The position numbers were made by a program, and so were the translations under genes. The notes under the pieces are model-generated. The model searched no databases and had not been told where the DNA came from. It was given only the letters and a program-made list of their open reading frames with translations. Source: Sinanaerobacter sp. ZZT-01 (GTDB taxonomy: Bacteria > Bacillota > Clostridia > Peptostreptococcales > Anaerovoracaceae). Taken from it: 64,000 nucleotides of DNA. Of this stretch, positions 33,014-41,240 are shown one piece after another. The DNA lies in NCBI RefSeq assembly GCF_035621135.1, contig NZ_CP141728.1, positions 496,001 to 560,000 on the forward strand, in the 5' to 3' direction. The number at the start of each line of letters is the position of its first letter. Position 1 is the first letter of the stretch.

Positions 33014-33604
33014 TTAGTCCCCAAATATGATCCAACGTTCACCGTCAAAGTCTTCGAACTTCTCCGTTGTGACATTCTGCTCAAAGTAGACAGCCAGAAG
33101 TCGCTTGATGTCCTCCTTGCCGGAACGCTTGGCAATGAAGCCCTGCTCCCGCAGGGTTTTCTCGATACGGCTTAAGTAGGGGAACACCTCACTGTCCTTT
33201 TCATTTTTTAGCCGGATAATGACGAGGAATTCCCTGGCCGTAGCCATCTGCACCTGAATACGGTCAAGATGAAGAATATCCTGCTCCAACAGCTTTCGCA
33301 CAGCTGTATTGTCTTCTTGTTCCATACGGCTTCGCAAAAACCGCTTATTATCCTCGTAGCTTTCACGGCTGTTCAAGCACAGAAATTCAAGCTCCGCCAT
33401 GCCTTTTAGAACTGTCATCAGTGCATATATCCGCGCTGAGATACTTTCCTCAGATAGAACAGAGATATTAGTGGGTTTAATCATAAAATACACAAGCCGG
33501 TCGCCGCGATAGGTTTCCAGGCTGTAATCTGTCACTTCTCTGGTTCCAATGAGTTGACGGGTAACCTTGCGCTGTTTTTCTGTTTTCTTTTCAGTTTTAC
33601 TCAT
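33014..33604 (-). CDS. Conjugal transfer protein upstream of virB4, unknown role
   Basis: A 196-residue protein starting MSKTEKKTEKQRKVTRQLIG and overlapping the end of the PrgI gene by four bases. It is soluble and mixed alpha/beta (GDRLVYFMIKPTNISVLSEE, REFLVIIRLKNEKDSEVFPY). Position between PrgI (VirB3-like) and VirB4 suggests that it corresponds to an N-terminal VirB4/TraC-like domain that has become a separate gene, but the sequence evidence is weak. It lacks the shared tail, as do the other core transfer proteins. Confidence 0.65.
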   Translation of the reverse strand: MSKTEKKTEKQRKVTRQLIGTREVTDYSLETYRGDRLVYFMIKPTNISVLSEESISARIYALMTVLKGMAELEFLCLNSRESYEDNKRFLRSRMEQEDNTAVRKLLEQDILHLDRIQVQMATAREFLVIIRLKNEKDSEVFPYLSRIEKTLREQGFIAKRSGKEDIKRLLAVYFEQNVTTEKFEDFDGERWIIFGD

Positions 33605-33867
33605 CTCGGCTGATACCCCCATTCGTATACCTGTTGCTTGGTCAAAAAGAATGCGCAGGCATATTGGATAAAGTCAAGGATACTGGTATCGTCAAACCGT
33701 ATGGTCAAAAAAGCGTAGAGGGCTGTGATGACAATGGGCAGCAGAAATCCCAGCTGCACCAGCGCAAACACAGAGATTAAAAGCCCCACGCCAATGATGC
33801 CGATATCCCGGAGCTGCCAAAGCCACAGTGTAGCTTTCGATTTTAGGTTGTCGGGGTAGATGTACAT
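33601..33867 (-). CDS. PrgI-family (VirB3-like) membrane protein
   Basis: An 88-residue protein with two close membrane segments (GIIGVGLLISVFALVQLGFL and PIVITALYAFLTI) flanked by MYIYPDNLKSKATLWLWQL and EWGYQPR. This is the layout of PrgI-type proteins of Gram-positive conjugative elements, the likely equivalents of VirB3, located next to the VirB4 ATPase. It overlaps the methyltransferase gene by 25 bases. Confidence 0.85.
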   Translation of the reverse strand: MYIYPDNLKSKATLWLWQLRDIGIIGVGLLISVFALVQLGFLLPIVITALYAFLTIRFDDTSILDFIQYACAFFLTKQQVYEWGYQPR

Positions 33868-36194
33868 TCTGATTCCTCCTGTTCCAATTTAAATTTGCGT
33901 AAAAAATAAGCGATTCCCCGGAGCACATGCACCACACAGGGAATCGCCACACTATTGCCAAGAGCTTTATATCTTGCGCTGTCTGAAGCGCCGGGGATAT
34001 CCGTCCAGTAATCGGGATACCCCTGGAGTCTTTCGCATTCCAGAGGCGTCAGCCTGCGGATCAGCTTACCGATGCGGATGGGATGCACATTGTTGAGGGA
34101 ATAGCCACCATTCGTTTTGGATTGCAGTGTTCCGCTTAAGTCGCCGTTTTCCACTCCATTGCGGCAATCCAGTCCGGCCACATCCGCTTCGCATATAAGG
34201 TCTGTTGCATCCTTATACTGTCTGGCACTTTGCGTGCTGACTACTTCATTTGGCGCATACTCATCGCTCCGCTGCTGTGAAAAAACGCAATGACGGTCTG
34301 TGGATGTCACGGTGTAGCTGATGTCCGGCTGAACGCCAAGTCCATTGCCCCCATTGTGATCCTGTCGATCAATGATATTTCCGGCAATACAGTAAGTTGA
34401 ATCATGTACCAAAGCTTCACCGGACTCTCCGGCAAGAACAGCTGGCTGGGAAATCAGGGGAACATTGTTGCCACCGGTTCCATAACGGGCAGACATTGTC
34501 GGAGCTACTGGGTGAGGTCCGGTATAGCGCGAATCAATGCCATGGTTCTCAAACAGCTCCGGCTGGGAGTCCAGGATTAATGGTTGGTGCCCATGTTCCT
34601 GTGCTCGAAGCGTACCGGTCTGGTTTTCAGAGCAGTACATCTGCCCGCCGCCCTGGTCGTTCAGGCAAAGGATGGAGGGCACCATATTGGTTCCGCTCTC
34701 CGCTGCCTTCAGCGTCGGTGAAATTTCTTCACTGTAACCAATCCCTCCCGCAGCAGGACCGGCTCCCGCACAGAAGCCAGCTGTCAGAACACAGGGATAG
34801 CCCTGCCCGGCCTGCCCACCGCCCGATGTGAGGGATGTGTGCTGTTCCGGGGTCAGAAAGCATTCGCCATTTCCCTTGGTAACTACACCTGCCGAAAACA
34901 TCAGCCCGCCCGGATTTCTTCCACCGCCGCCATCCGCACCGGCCAGTGTTGGTGCAATGCTGTCCTCTGTAAAGATCCGTTCCTGCTGGGTATCCCATGG
35001 GGTCAGGCAATTTGGCTGCTGAACGCCGGATTCTTCCCAAAACTGCGCCACAAAGGTCTGCTGTTTCATGCCGGGTTGAGCTTGAATTGCCCCGGATACA
35101 TCATTTAGATTTCGTACCTCATCCCGCTGGTTACAGGCAAAGGCGATGGTTTCGCTTTCTGGTGCAGAATGAAATACAGCATGGGAGTGCGATGCCTGGA
35201 GAGTAAAAGCGGGATCATCATCGGCTCCTATCCCAAGACCTGTTCCTTCTCCCATACGCTCATGCCTAGTGGCTATCTGTGTATTAATTGGAATCGTTAC
35301 AGGTTCACTTTTTTCTTCTGTTATATACCCATGTCCTCCACCTTCGCCGCCATACAGTGACGGCCACACACCATTGCCTTCATAAATGCGGCGGCTTTGC
35401 ACATCCCATGGTGTCAGGCATTCTCCGGATCTTCCTCCAACGGCTCCGGAGCTTCTGCCTGGATCTCCAGCGCTCGTTTCAGAACAGGCGGCAGTTCCTT
35501 GCCGCGTTTCCTCGCCCTGCGCAGAATCCCCAAACAGGCGGTCTTGCTCAAATAATATTTGTGATGCGGTGTGGCCTCCAAAATCTGCGACAAGGTATAT
35601 ACGTTTTCTTCTCTGAGGGGTGCGGGGCCAGTATTGAGCATCGTATACTCGCCAAGCAACGGAGAATTGATCTCCCAGTATGGCCCCAGCAGATTTCCAT
35701 ACCCCTCCCGGAGGTCGAGGTATAGATACGGTACTGTCCGCAATTCTGCAGGTTTCTTCAAGTACCGCCCGGAAATCCTCTGATTCGGAGGAGCTAAAGG
35801 CTCCGGGGACATTTTCCCAGCACATATACCGAGGTCGAACAGCGTTAGCTGGCCTTCCGTTTGCTTTATCATAGGCTCTCATCTCCTTGATTACACGGAC
35901 CTGCTCCATGAACAGACCGGAGCGCTCTCCCTGTAAGCCGGCACGCTTCCCCGCAACGCTCAGATCCTGACAGGGTGAGCCCCCGCAGACCACATCCACA
36001 GGCGTAAGCTGCGCACCGTCAAGTTTTGCAATGTCGCCTACATGGCACATTTCAGGGAAGCGCAGCTGGGTCACCTCAATAGGGAACGGTTCAATTTCAC
36101 TGGCCCAGACAGGCGTAAAACCCTGTCCGACGCCTGCCAGCGGAAAACCGCCGATCCCGTCAAACAGGCTGCCGAGGGTCAGCGGTTCGGTCAA
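33843..36194 (-). CDS. DNA cytosine-5 methyltransferase with long repetitive insert
   Basis: A 783-residue enzyme. Motif I LGSLFDGIGGFPLAG is at the N-terminus; motif IV GGSPCQDLSVAGKRAGL near residue 72 has the catalytic Cys; motif VI ENVPGAFSS and motif VIII QRRKRIYLVADF follow; motif X ALGNSVAIPCVV ends the fold near residue 750. Between VIII and IX lies an insert of about 450 residues made of irregular repeats (CLTPWDxQxxRI twice; APTLxxxxGxGGxNxP several times), probably the target-recognition region. It may protect incoming DNA from restriction. A second ORF is nested in another frame at 35414-35872. Confidence 0.92.
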   Translation of the reverse strand: MTEPLTLGSLFDGIGGFPLAGVGQGFTPVWASEIEPFPIEVTQLRFPEMCHVGDIAKLDGAQLTPVDVVCGGSPCQDLSVAGKRAGLQGERSGLFMEQVRVIKEMRAYDKANGRPANAVRPRYMCWENVPGAFSSSESEDFRAVLEETCRIADSTVSIPRPPGGVWKSAGAILGDQFSVAWRVYDAQYWPRTPQRRKRIYLVADFGGHTASQILFEQDRLFGDSAQGEETRQGTAACSETSAGDPGRSSGAVGGRSGECLTPWDVQSRRIYEGNGVWPSLYGGEGGGHGYITEEKSEPVTIPINTQIATRHERMGEGTGLGIGADDDPAFTLQASHSHAVFHSAPESETIAFACNQRDEVRNLNDVSGAIQAQPGMKQQTFVAQFWEESGVQQPNCLTPWDTQQERIFTEDSIAPTLAGADGGGGRNPGGLMFSAGVVTKGNGECFLTPEQHTSLTSGGGQAGQGYPCVLTAGFCAGAGPAAGGIGYSEEISPTLKAAESGTNMVPSILCLNDQGGGQMYCSENQTGTLRAQEHGHQPLILDSQPELFENHGIDSRYTGPHPVAPTMSARYGTGGNNVPLISQPAVLAGESGEALVHDSTYCIAGNIIDRQDHNGGNGLGVQPDISYTVTSTDRHCVFSQQRSDEYAPNEVVSTQSARQYKDATDLICEADVAGLDCRNGVENGDLSGTLQSKTNGGYSLNNVHPIRIGKLIRRLTPLECERLQGYPDYWTDIPGASDSARYKALGNSVAIPCVVHVLRGIAYFLRKFKLEQEESECTSTPTT
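35414..35872 (-). CDS. Nested out-of-frame ORF with a clamp-binding-like motif
   Basis: A 152-residue frame on the same strand lies entirely inside the methyltransferase gene. ATG at 35872 has GGAG ten bases upstream. The product (MIKQTEGQLTLFDLGICAGK, later LSKTACLGILRRARKRGKEL) resembles a protein that I recall as annotated near methyltransferases in clostridial phages and elements. QLTLF fits the beta-clamp binding pentapeptide. The host frame also encodes real methyltransferase motifs here, so one or both frames are translated. The alternative is a conserved artefact. Confidence 0.5.
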   Translation of the reverse strand: MIKQTEGQLTLFDLGICAGKMSPEPLAPPNQRISGRYLKKPAELRTVPYLYLDLREGYGNLLGPYWEINSPLLGEYTMLNTGPAPLREENVYTLSQILEATPHHKYYLSKTACLGILRRARKRGKELPPVLKRALEIQAEAPEPLEEDPENA

Positions 36195-36424
36195 TACTGC
36201 AGTTTCATGCCAGAGAAAGGCGCTTCCTCCAGCGTGATGTCCATTCCTTTTGCAAAGTAGGCTACATTGGGTGTGCGGGTATTTTCTATCAGCCGCCTGG
36301 CTTCAGAGGCTGCTTCCTCATAGGTATCAAAAGTCAGAGGTTCTCCGTCCTGTTTTACCCAGGCTTCCGCAGCCCCGCACACCGAGGCGGCACTCCTGCG
36401 CGCCCATATTCCGTATTTCTCCAT
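36191..36424 (-). CDS. Possible independent product from an internal start
   Basis: ATG at 36424 has a strong AAGGAGG site at ideal spacing inside the fused gene. The 77-residue product would be the second domain alone, ending in SGMKLQY. It may be made in addition to the fusion. No function is known. Confidence 0.45.
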   Translation of the reverse strand: MEKYGIWARRSAASVCGAAEAWVKQDGEPLTFDTYEEAASEARRLIENTRTPNVAYFAKGMDITLEEAPFSGMKLQY

Positions 36425-36751
36425 GGTATGTCCTCCTTGTATATGTTCTGCGGATATCCGTCTGACCGGAATCCTCAACCGCTCAGCTTCCGCAATCTCA
36501 CAGCCCATTCCAGTGCTGATCCGGGAACCGCACACCCATAATTCCTCGCAGGCCGCCAGTACCCGAAGCCCCATTTGAATACCGGCTTCCCGTTCTGCAG
36601 GTACAGCATCATTTAACAGTTGGGGGTATAACAGATGCACAGCCACCGGCGCACTGCACTGCGATATAGCATAGCGGCAGGCATCCTGCGCAAACCTTAC
36701 ATTTCTTTCAATTTCCCCTGCATAGGGGGAACAGATATATACCAGCTTCAT
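36191..36751 (-). CDS. DUF4406-like protein fused to a small tail-bearing domain
   Basis: A 186-residue protein starting at 36751, where ATG overlaps the VirB6 stop as ATGA; the longer upstream frame lies in virB6 and is rejected. Residues 1-105 (MKLVYICSPYAGEIERNVRF, then CEELWVCGSRISTGMGCEIA) resemble the DUF4406 group, related to nucleoside 2-deoxyribosyltransferases. From MEKYGIWARRS on, a separate 77-residue domain begins, preceded in the DNA by AAGGAGGACATACC. The two look like neighbouring genes that fused while the second kept its ribosome site. It ends PFSGMKLQY, close to the shared tail. Confidence 0.75.
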   Translation of the reverse strand: MKLVYICSPYAGEIERNVRFAQDACRYAISQCSAPVAVHLLYPQLLNDAVPAEREAGIQMGLRVLAACEELWVCGSRISTGMGCEIAEAERLRIPVRRISAEHIQGGHTMEKYGIWARRSAASVCGAAEAWVKQDGEPLTFDTYEEAASEARRLIENTRTPNVAYFAKGMDITLEEAPFSGMKLQY

Positions 36752-37653
36752 TTTGCTGCCACCGCCTTTACAATTGTTCTTGTAATGTTCATAGCAGTCT
36801 GCCCGGCATAGACGGCGCTCATAAAATTGGCACGGGTAGAAGTATCCAGCCCGAAGGCTCCGGCGATTCGGGGGATTTCTCCCGCCGCCAGCATAAGCCC
36901 CAGCCCAAGCAAAGCCTGATCCTTCACGACCATCAGTCCAGCTATGAGGATAGTGGCTTGTAAAAAGGCGGTCAGACACAGCCCAATAATCTGCTTGCAC
37001 CAGCTGGTGAAACCGTCCATGTAGCCGCGGGGGACGGAAAACATATATAAGCTTCCCACAGCGATTTGAATGAGCAGGATACCGCCGCGTTTGAGATTTG
37101 CAAAGAACACCTTAATTACGGCGTAGCCCATCAGAATCAGGATAAACAGCATCATAATCGGACTGGTGATCACTCCCAGCCCGCCAAAGACGTTCAAGCT
37201 ACCCGCGCTTTCTAAATTCCCGGCTGCGGATAGCTCGTTGATGATATTACCTGCAAGGGTATCCAAGCCACTTCCGTAGCCAGTGATTCCCGCCGTCAGA
37301 CTACTCTGCAGTGAAACGGACAGTTTGTAAAGTTCTACAGGAACGGTGGAGAATAACCCTACTGCCATAAATCCCTTGATGGCATTCAGCGCGGCATCAC
37401 GGATGCTGCCCCGGCCGGACTGGTATTCGATGGCACACTCAAAAGCAGACACCACCAGCCCGGTTCCATACAGCGCCCAAGCCAGATAAACAAAAAACAG
37501 GACGATGGACTGAACCCAGCTCATTTCGAACAGGTCTGCTCCCATGCCGCCCATTGCGGAAAAGAAATTTCCTAGAAAGCCGATAATTTGACCGTAAATC
37601 CAATCAAGAATCTGACCCAGCACGGTATCAGCTACAAAATCCCATATGAACAT
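36748..37653 (-). CDS. VirB6/TrbL-like channel membrane protein
   Basis: A 301-residue protein; the start at 37653 has GGAGG eight bases upstream. It has several hydrophobic segments, such as WVQSIVLFFVYLAWALYGTG, SPIMMLFILILMGYAVIKVF and GLCLTAFLQATILIAGLMVV, with glycine-rich loops, and ends with NITRTIVKAVAAK. This is the layout of VirB6/TrbL proteins of Gram-positive conjugation systems, the inner-membrane part of the channel. It is coupled to the downstream DUF4406-like gene by an ATGA overlap. Confidence 0.85.
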   Translation of the reverse strand: MFIWDFVADTVLGQILDWIYGQIIGFLGNFFSAMGGMGADLFEMSWVQSIVLFFVYLAWALYGTGLVVSAFECAIEYQSGRGSIRDAALNAIKGFMAVGLFSTVPVELYKLSVSLQSSLTAGITGYGSGLDTLAGNIINELSAAGNLESAGSLNVFGGLGVITSPIMMLFILILMGYAVIKVFFANLKRGGILLIQIAVGSLYMFSVPRGYMDGFTSWCKQIIGLCLTAFLQATILIAGLMVVKDQALLGLGLMLAAGEIPRIAGAFGLDTSTRANFMSAVYAGQTAMNITRTIVKAVAAK

Positions 37654-37670
37654 GGGCATCACCTCCAATA

Positions 37671-37702
37671 AAAAAAAGCTCTCGCATAAAATACGAAAAC
37701 CT
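37671..37702 (-). terminator. Terminator-like hairpin upstream of the VirB6-like gene
   Basis: On the minus strand AGGTTTTCGTA pairs with TGCGAGAGCTT using several G-U pairs and is followed by TTTTTT. It would partly separate the VirB6-like gene from upstream transcription. Confidence 0.6.
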
Positions 37703-37867
37703 TTTTTACTGATTTTTATTTAATTCCTTGAGGAAAACATATCTTTCCTCCAATCAAAAGAACAGGACAACTACCTTTTATAGTGGCTGTCCTGCCCTTA
37801 TATCAGTTATAAAAATTTGAGCCTGTTTCGTCTGGCATTGCCTACAGCGAATGCCATCCACCGTTCA

Positions 37868-38413
37868 TCAGCTTATCTCGCCCATAACCGGACCGCTCGT
37901 CTGCTCCTCAGACGGGATCAGTTCAACCTCCTGAGACGTAAGAATTGAATCCATACGGTTGATCAGCATGGACATATGCTCCTGCCAGCCGTTCCAGTCT
38001 TCTTCCTCAAACCAGCCACCCCATTTTCTATCGGAATTGGCAGCCAGCTCCGCTTCCTCCTTGATACATTCGAGTGCGTCAGCAAGATAATTCCGGAGCC
38101 ATTGAACGGACTCCCCGGTAGCGGCAAAGGATTTGACCTTGTTGAATTTGTTTTGGTTTGCCGCCCATTCCCCGTCATAGTCCATATCGCCGATATCCTC
38201 ATCCTGGAATTTTACAATCATTTCAGCCAATGCCATCGGTCCGGTGTGAGATGCTAAATCCGTGACTTCGGGTACACACCATTCCTTCTGTCTCATCTCT
38301 TCGATGATTTTTTCAAGCTCCAGTACTCCATTCTCCGGCAGTTTACTTCTGATGAAATCCACTGTATCCAATCCGGTGTCAGACTCGAAGGCCGTTATTC
38401 CCCAGCATCCCAT
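37868..38413 (-). CDS. DUF4259-domain protein
   Basis: A 181-residue soluble protein. The N-terminal MGCWGITAFESDTGLDTVDF is the DUF4259 signature (MGxWGxxxFxxDxxLD). The remainder is helical and acidic with no catalytic motif. Function unknown. It lies upstream of the VirB6-like gene with a 210-base gap holding a hairpin, and divergent from the AraC cargo. The C-terminus PSEEQTSGPVMGEIS has the acidic/Gln block and a degenerate form of the shared tail. Confidence 0.8.
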   Translation of the reverse strand: MGCWGITAFESDTGLDTVDFIRSKLPENGVLELEKIIEEMRQKEWCVPEVTDLASHTGPMALAEMIVKFQDEDIGDMDYDGEWAANQNKFNKVKSFAATGESVQWLRNYLADALECIKEEAELAANSDRKWGGWFEEEDWNGWQEHMSMLINRMDSILTSQEVELIPSEEQTSGPVMGEIS

Positions 38414-38573
38414 AATTTAATTTCCTCCTTTTTATTTTATTTCCATAGGCTTACATACCAAGAATCTGCCAGTCAATACTTGCATAAAGACGGTGAACGG
38501 ATTTTAATTTTCATAGAACCGACTTTCCTCCCTATTGTCTATATTTGATTGATTGAAACTTCCATTTTGCTAT

Positions 38574-38598
38574 GGTAAACTTATTTTATATATTTACC
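38574..38598. promoter_or_regulatory. Inverted repeat upstream of the AraC gene
   Basis: GGTAAA and TTTACC, 13 bases apart, lie in the AT-rich region before the AraC-type gene. It is a possible operator for that regulator. Confidence 0.4.
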
Positions 38599-38647
38599 GA
38601 GTAAAACTTTTTTGAAATGGCAGTGAGGAAAACATTGCCCCAAAGGG

Positions 38648-39547
38648 GTGTATTTATATTTGCTTGATTTAGATTCGGCGGATAAACATAATGAAAACTT
38701 TACTTTGAAAATAAGGGGGAACGATTTGATTATTAAAAACGACAAGCAATTTAATATGTTCCCCTCCCATGTGGGGCTGAGAAAATATATTCAATACTAC
38801 AACATAGTATTTCCGTCGAATGATACGTTTACAGCACACTATACGCTTATGCCTAACGCTTGCGGAACATTGTCGCTTGCCTTTGATGGAACCGCTGTAA
38901 TTGCTGAACTATGGGGAGCCTCCCTAACCCCTGTTTTGTTAGGAATGGAACCAAATAGTTATCATGTCCTGATGCTTATCCAGCTTTCACCCTATGGTTT
39001 GTATCAAATCACACGCCAAAGCCAAGCGGAGTTTGCAGACAAACGCCTTTCTCTTGAGGACATTGACAACGAGCTATTTCATTTGCTGTATCAAGCCTTT
39101 GTAATGTCTAAAACCGCAACAGATTTGGCAAATATTTGTGAGAAGGTTTTATACAGGCGTATGGAAAAGCACATTATTTCCGACGCTTTGTTATTAGCTA
39201 CTACAGTGATTTCTGATAGTTATGGACAAGTACAAGTGAAAGAGGTCGCGCGACAATCCGGTTATAGCGAGCGACAGTTAAACCGCTTGTTTCTTACACA
39301 AATCGGAATGAATATTAAAAGCTATGCGCGTATAACCCGCTTTAACTACGTGTTAAAACATATTCAAACATCGCCTTGCTTCTTTGCGGCATTGTCGCAA
39401 CAAGCCGGATACTTCGACCAAGCCCATTTTGATAAAGATTTCAAGGCTATCAGTGGTGTTACCCCTCAAAAGTATCTGAAAACAATGTCGGATTTTTACT
39501 ATGACGGAACAGAGATATACGATACAATTTTCTCAAAGGAGGAATGA
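38648..39547 (+). CDS. AraC-family regulator
   Basis: Up to 299 residues. The C-terminal 100 residues contain the double helix-turn-helix: VKEVARQSGYSERQLNRLFL and FAALSQQAGYFDQAHFDKDF, then SGVTPQKYL, the AraC pattern. The N-terminal half is a sensor domain of the DUF6597 type as far as I can tell. The start is uncertain: GTG at 38648 lacks a spaced ribosome site, while an in-frame TTG near 38726 follows AAGGGGG. It is probably transcribed with the VOC gene, three bases downstream. Confidence 0.85.
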   Translation: MYLYLLDLDSADKHNENFTLKIRGNDLIIKNDKQFNMFPSHVGLRKYIQYYNIVFPSNDTFTAHYTLMPNACGTLSLAFDGTAVIAELWGASLTPVLLGMEPNSYHVLMLIQLSPYGLYQITRQSQAEFADKRLSLEDIDNELFHLLYQAFVMSKTATDLANICEKVLYRRMEKHIISDALLLATTVISDSYGQVQVKEVARQSGYSERQLNRLFLTQIGMNIKSYARITRFNYVLKHIQTSPCFFAALSQQAGYFDQAHFDKDFKAISGVTPQKYLKTMSDFYYDGTEIYDTIFSKEE

Positions 39548-39550
39548 AAA

Positions 39551-40021
39551 ATGAAATATCAAGGTTGTCTTTTAGCGGTTAAGGATATCCTCGCTTCTAA
39601 GCATTTTTATGAAAATGTGCTTCATCAAAACGCTGTAATGGATATTGGCGTACATGTAACCTTTGAGGGATTTTCTCTGCAACAAGGTTATGCTGAACTC
39701 GTTGGATTAGCAGTCGATAGTGTGAAAGAACAATCACACAACTTTCAAGTTTATTTTGAAGTAGAAGATTTAGACAAAGTGTATGCCGAAATGAAAAGCA
39801 TATCCAACTTGCAATGGGTGCATGAAATAAAGGAATACCCGTGGGGGCAGCGCGACGTTCGGGTATATGACCCCGATAAGCATATCGTAGAGATTGCAGA
39901 GGATATGAATACGGTTATCAAACGCTTTTTTAGTCAGGGCATGTCGGCTGAGGAAGTGGCCAAGCACACTATGTTTCCCCTTAAAGTCGTGAAGCAATAT
40001 GCGTTGTGCTTTGGTATGTGA
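39551..40021 (+). CDS. VOC/glyoxalase-fold protein
   Basis: A 156-residue protein. KYQGCLLAVKDILASKHFYE and the later DVRVYDPDKHIVEIAEDMNT with its metal-site glutamate follow the vicinal-oxygen-chelate pattern of glyoxalases and antibiotic-binding proteins. The last 35 residues (MSAEEVAKHTMFPLKVVKQY) form an extra helical region. The substrate is unknown. It starts right after the AraC gene behind AAAGGAGG, so it is probably its regulatory target. Confidence 0.85.
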   Translation: MKYQGCLLAVKDILASKHFYENVLHQNAVMDIGVHVTFEGFSLQQGYAELVGLAVDSVKEQSHNFQVYFEVEDLDKVYAEMKSISNLQWVHEIKEYPWGQRDVRVYDPDKHIVEIAEDMNTVIKRFFSQGMSAEEVAKHTMFPLKVVKQYALCFGM

Positions 40022-40086
40022 TACACGGCGGCTTTGGTGAAGCAAAGCCGCTATATTATTCCAAACAAGATCGGAGGAGAGGGAGA

Positions 40087-40293
40087 ATGAGTAAATATGA
40101 GCCGCTCTGGAAGGCGATAGGTCAACGCACGGAAAACAGCTTCACGCTGACCTATGCCGAGATTGAACAGATTCTGGGCTTTCCCATTGACCATGCCTTT
40201 TTAAACTTCAAGAAGGAACTGCCCTCCTACGGCTATGAGGTGGGTAAGATCTTCATGAAGGCACAGACGGTGACGTTTAAACGCTGCGTTTGA
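40087..40293 (+). CDS. Small conserved-looking protein, unknown
   Basis: A 68-residue protein starting at 40087 behind GGAGGAGAGGG. The sequence (TENSFTLTYAEIEQILGFPI and DHAFLNFKKELPSYGYEVGK) resembles a small family that I recall from clostridial genomes (perhaps DUF7662); function unknown. It belongs to the AraC-VOC cargo block by direction and spacing. Confidence 0.7.
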   Translation: MSKYEPLWKAIGQRTENSFTLTYAEIEQILGFPIDHAFLNFKKELPSYGYEVGKIFMKAQTVTFKRCV

Positions 40294-40348
40294 CAAGCGG
40301 CTGCATTTCTTCTATCATCGGCTTCACTCATCCAAGAGGAGGAACACT

Positions 40349-41071
40349 ATGAACTGGGAACCATGGACAGGCTGTTATAAAATAAGTGATGGCTGTACAA
40401 ATTGCTATTTTTATGGGCCGTATGCAAAACGCTACGGTCAAAGCACCATACAAAAAACAGATAAATTTGATTGGCCCACAAGGAAAAATGCAAAGGGCGA
40501 ATACAATATCAAAGGAAACAAAATTCTTGCAACCTGCTTTGCGACTGACTTTTTCCTACCCGAAGCGGATGAGTGGCGTAAAGAAGTTTGGGCAATCATC
40601 AAGGAAAGAACAGATATTGATTTTTTAATTTTGACAAAGCGAATTGACCGCTTCCCCCAATCGCTTCCGTCTGATTGGGGGTCGGGCTATGACAATGTGA
40701 ATATTGGCTGTACTGTCGAAAATCAAGAATTAGCCGATTACAGACTCCCACTCTTTTTATCCTATCCGATAAAGCGGCGTTTTATTGCTTGCTCCCCACT
40801 TTTAGAAGCGATTGATTTAACACCCTATCTTCATGGAGTAGACCATGTTACTGTTGGCGGCGAAACAGGACGAGAAGCCCGTATGTGCGATTATGATTGG
40901 GTACTTAATATCCGTGAACAATGCGTAAAAGCAGATGTAACCTTTTGGTTCAAGAATACAGGCTCACTTTTCAAACGTGACGGTGTAGTGGAAAAAATAA
41001 ATCCATTTAAGCAAAACAGTGTGGCGAAAGAGCTCGATATTGATATTTCAGATGGGAAAAGATTGTTCTGA
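40349..41071 (+). CDS. DUF5131 (phage Gp37/Gp68-type) protein
   Basis: A 240-residue protein. The N-terminus NWEPWTGCYKISDGCTNCYF holds a Cys pattern (C-x6-C-x2-C) that in this family is thought to bind an iron-sulphur cluster, in the manner of radical-SAM enzymes. NVNIGCTVENQELADYRLPL and VGGETGREARMCDYDWV are further family blocks. Phage homologues are called Gp37/Gp68; the reaction is unknown. It is the last gene of the plus-strand cargo block. Confidence 0.85.
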   Translation: MNWEPWTGCYKISDGCTNCYFYGPYAKRYGQSTIQKTDKFDWPTRKNAKGEYNIKGNKILATCFATDFFLPEADEWRKEVWAIIKERTDIDFLILTKRIDRFPQSLPSDWGSGYDNVNIGCTVENQELADYRLPLFLSYPIKRRFIACSPLLEAIDLTPYLHGVDHVTVGGETGREARMCDYDWVLNIREQCVKADVTFWFKNTGSLFKRDGVVEKINPFKQNSVAKELDIDISDGKRLF

Positions 41072-41240
41072 TCAAATCAATGGAGCAAAGCATTATTGCC
41101 TATTTTACTTCATGAATATTCTGAACGAACCAAATGAGAAACCCCTCTGTTGGTGACTAAGTTCACCTACACAATCAAATCTGACTTGCCACGAAATTGA
41201 GCCGTTGCACCTTACTTAGATGCAACGGCTCTTGCTGTAT
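41072..41240. other. Intergenic stretch after the DUF5131 gene
   Basis: About 170 bases with no gene. A hairpin at 41199-41231 closes the convergent VirB2-like gene; nothing else can be supported. Confidence 0.4.
41199..41231 (-). terminator. Hairpin after the VirB2-like gene
   Basis: The perfect 11-base arms GAGCCGTTGCA/TGCAACGGCTC begin ten bases after the stop codon of the reconstructed gene. There is only a weak U-tract (AATTTCG on the minus strand), so it may be a 3'-end stabiliser or weak terminator. Confidence 0.55.

Noticed and set aside
36752-37000. N-terminal extension of the DUF4406-like ORF
   Set aside because: It overlaps the VirB6-like gene fully; the ATGA overlap at 36748-36751 gives the natural start.
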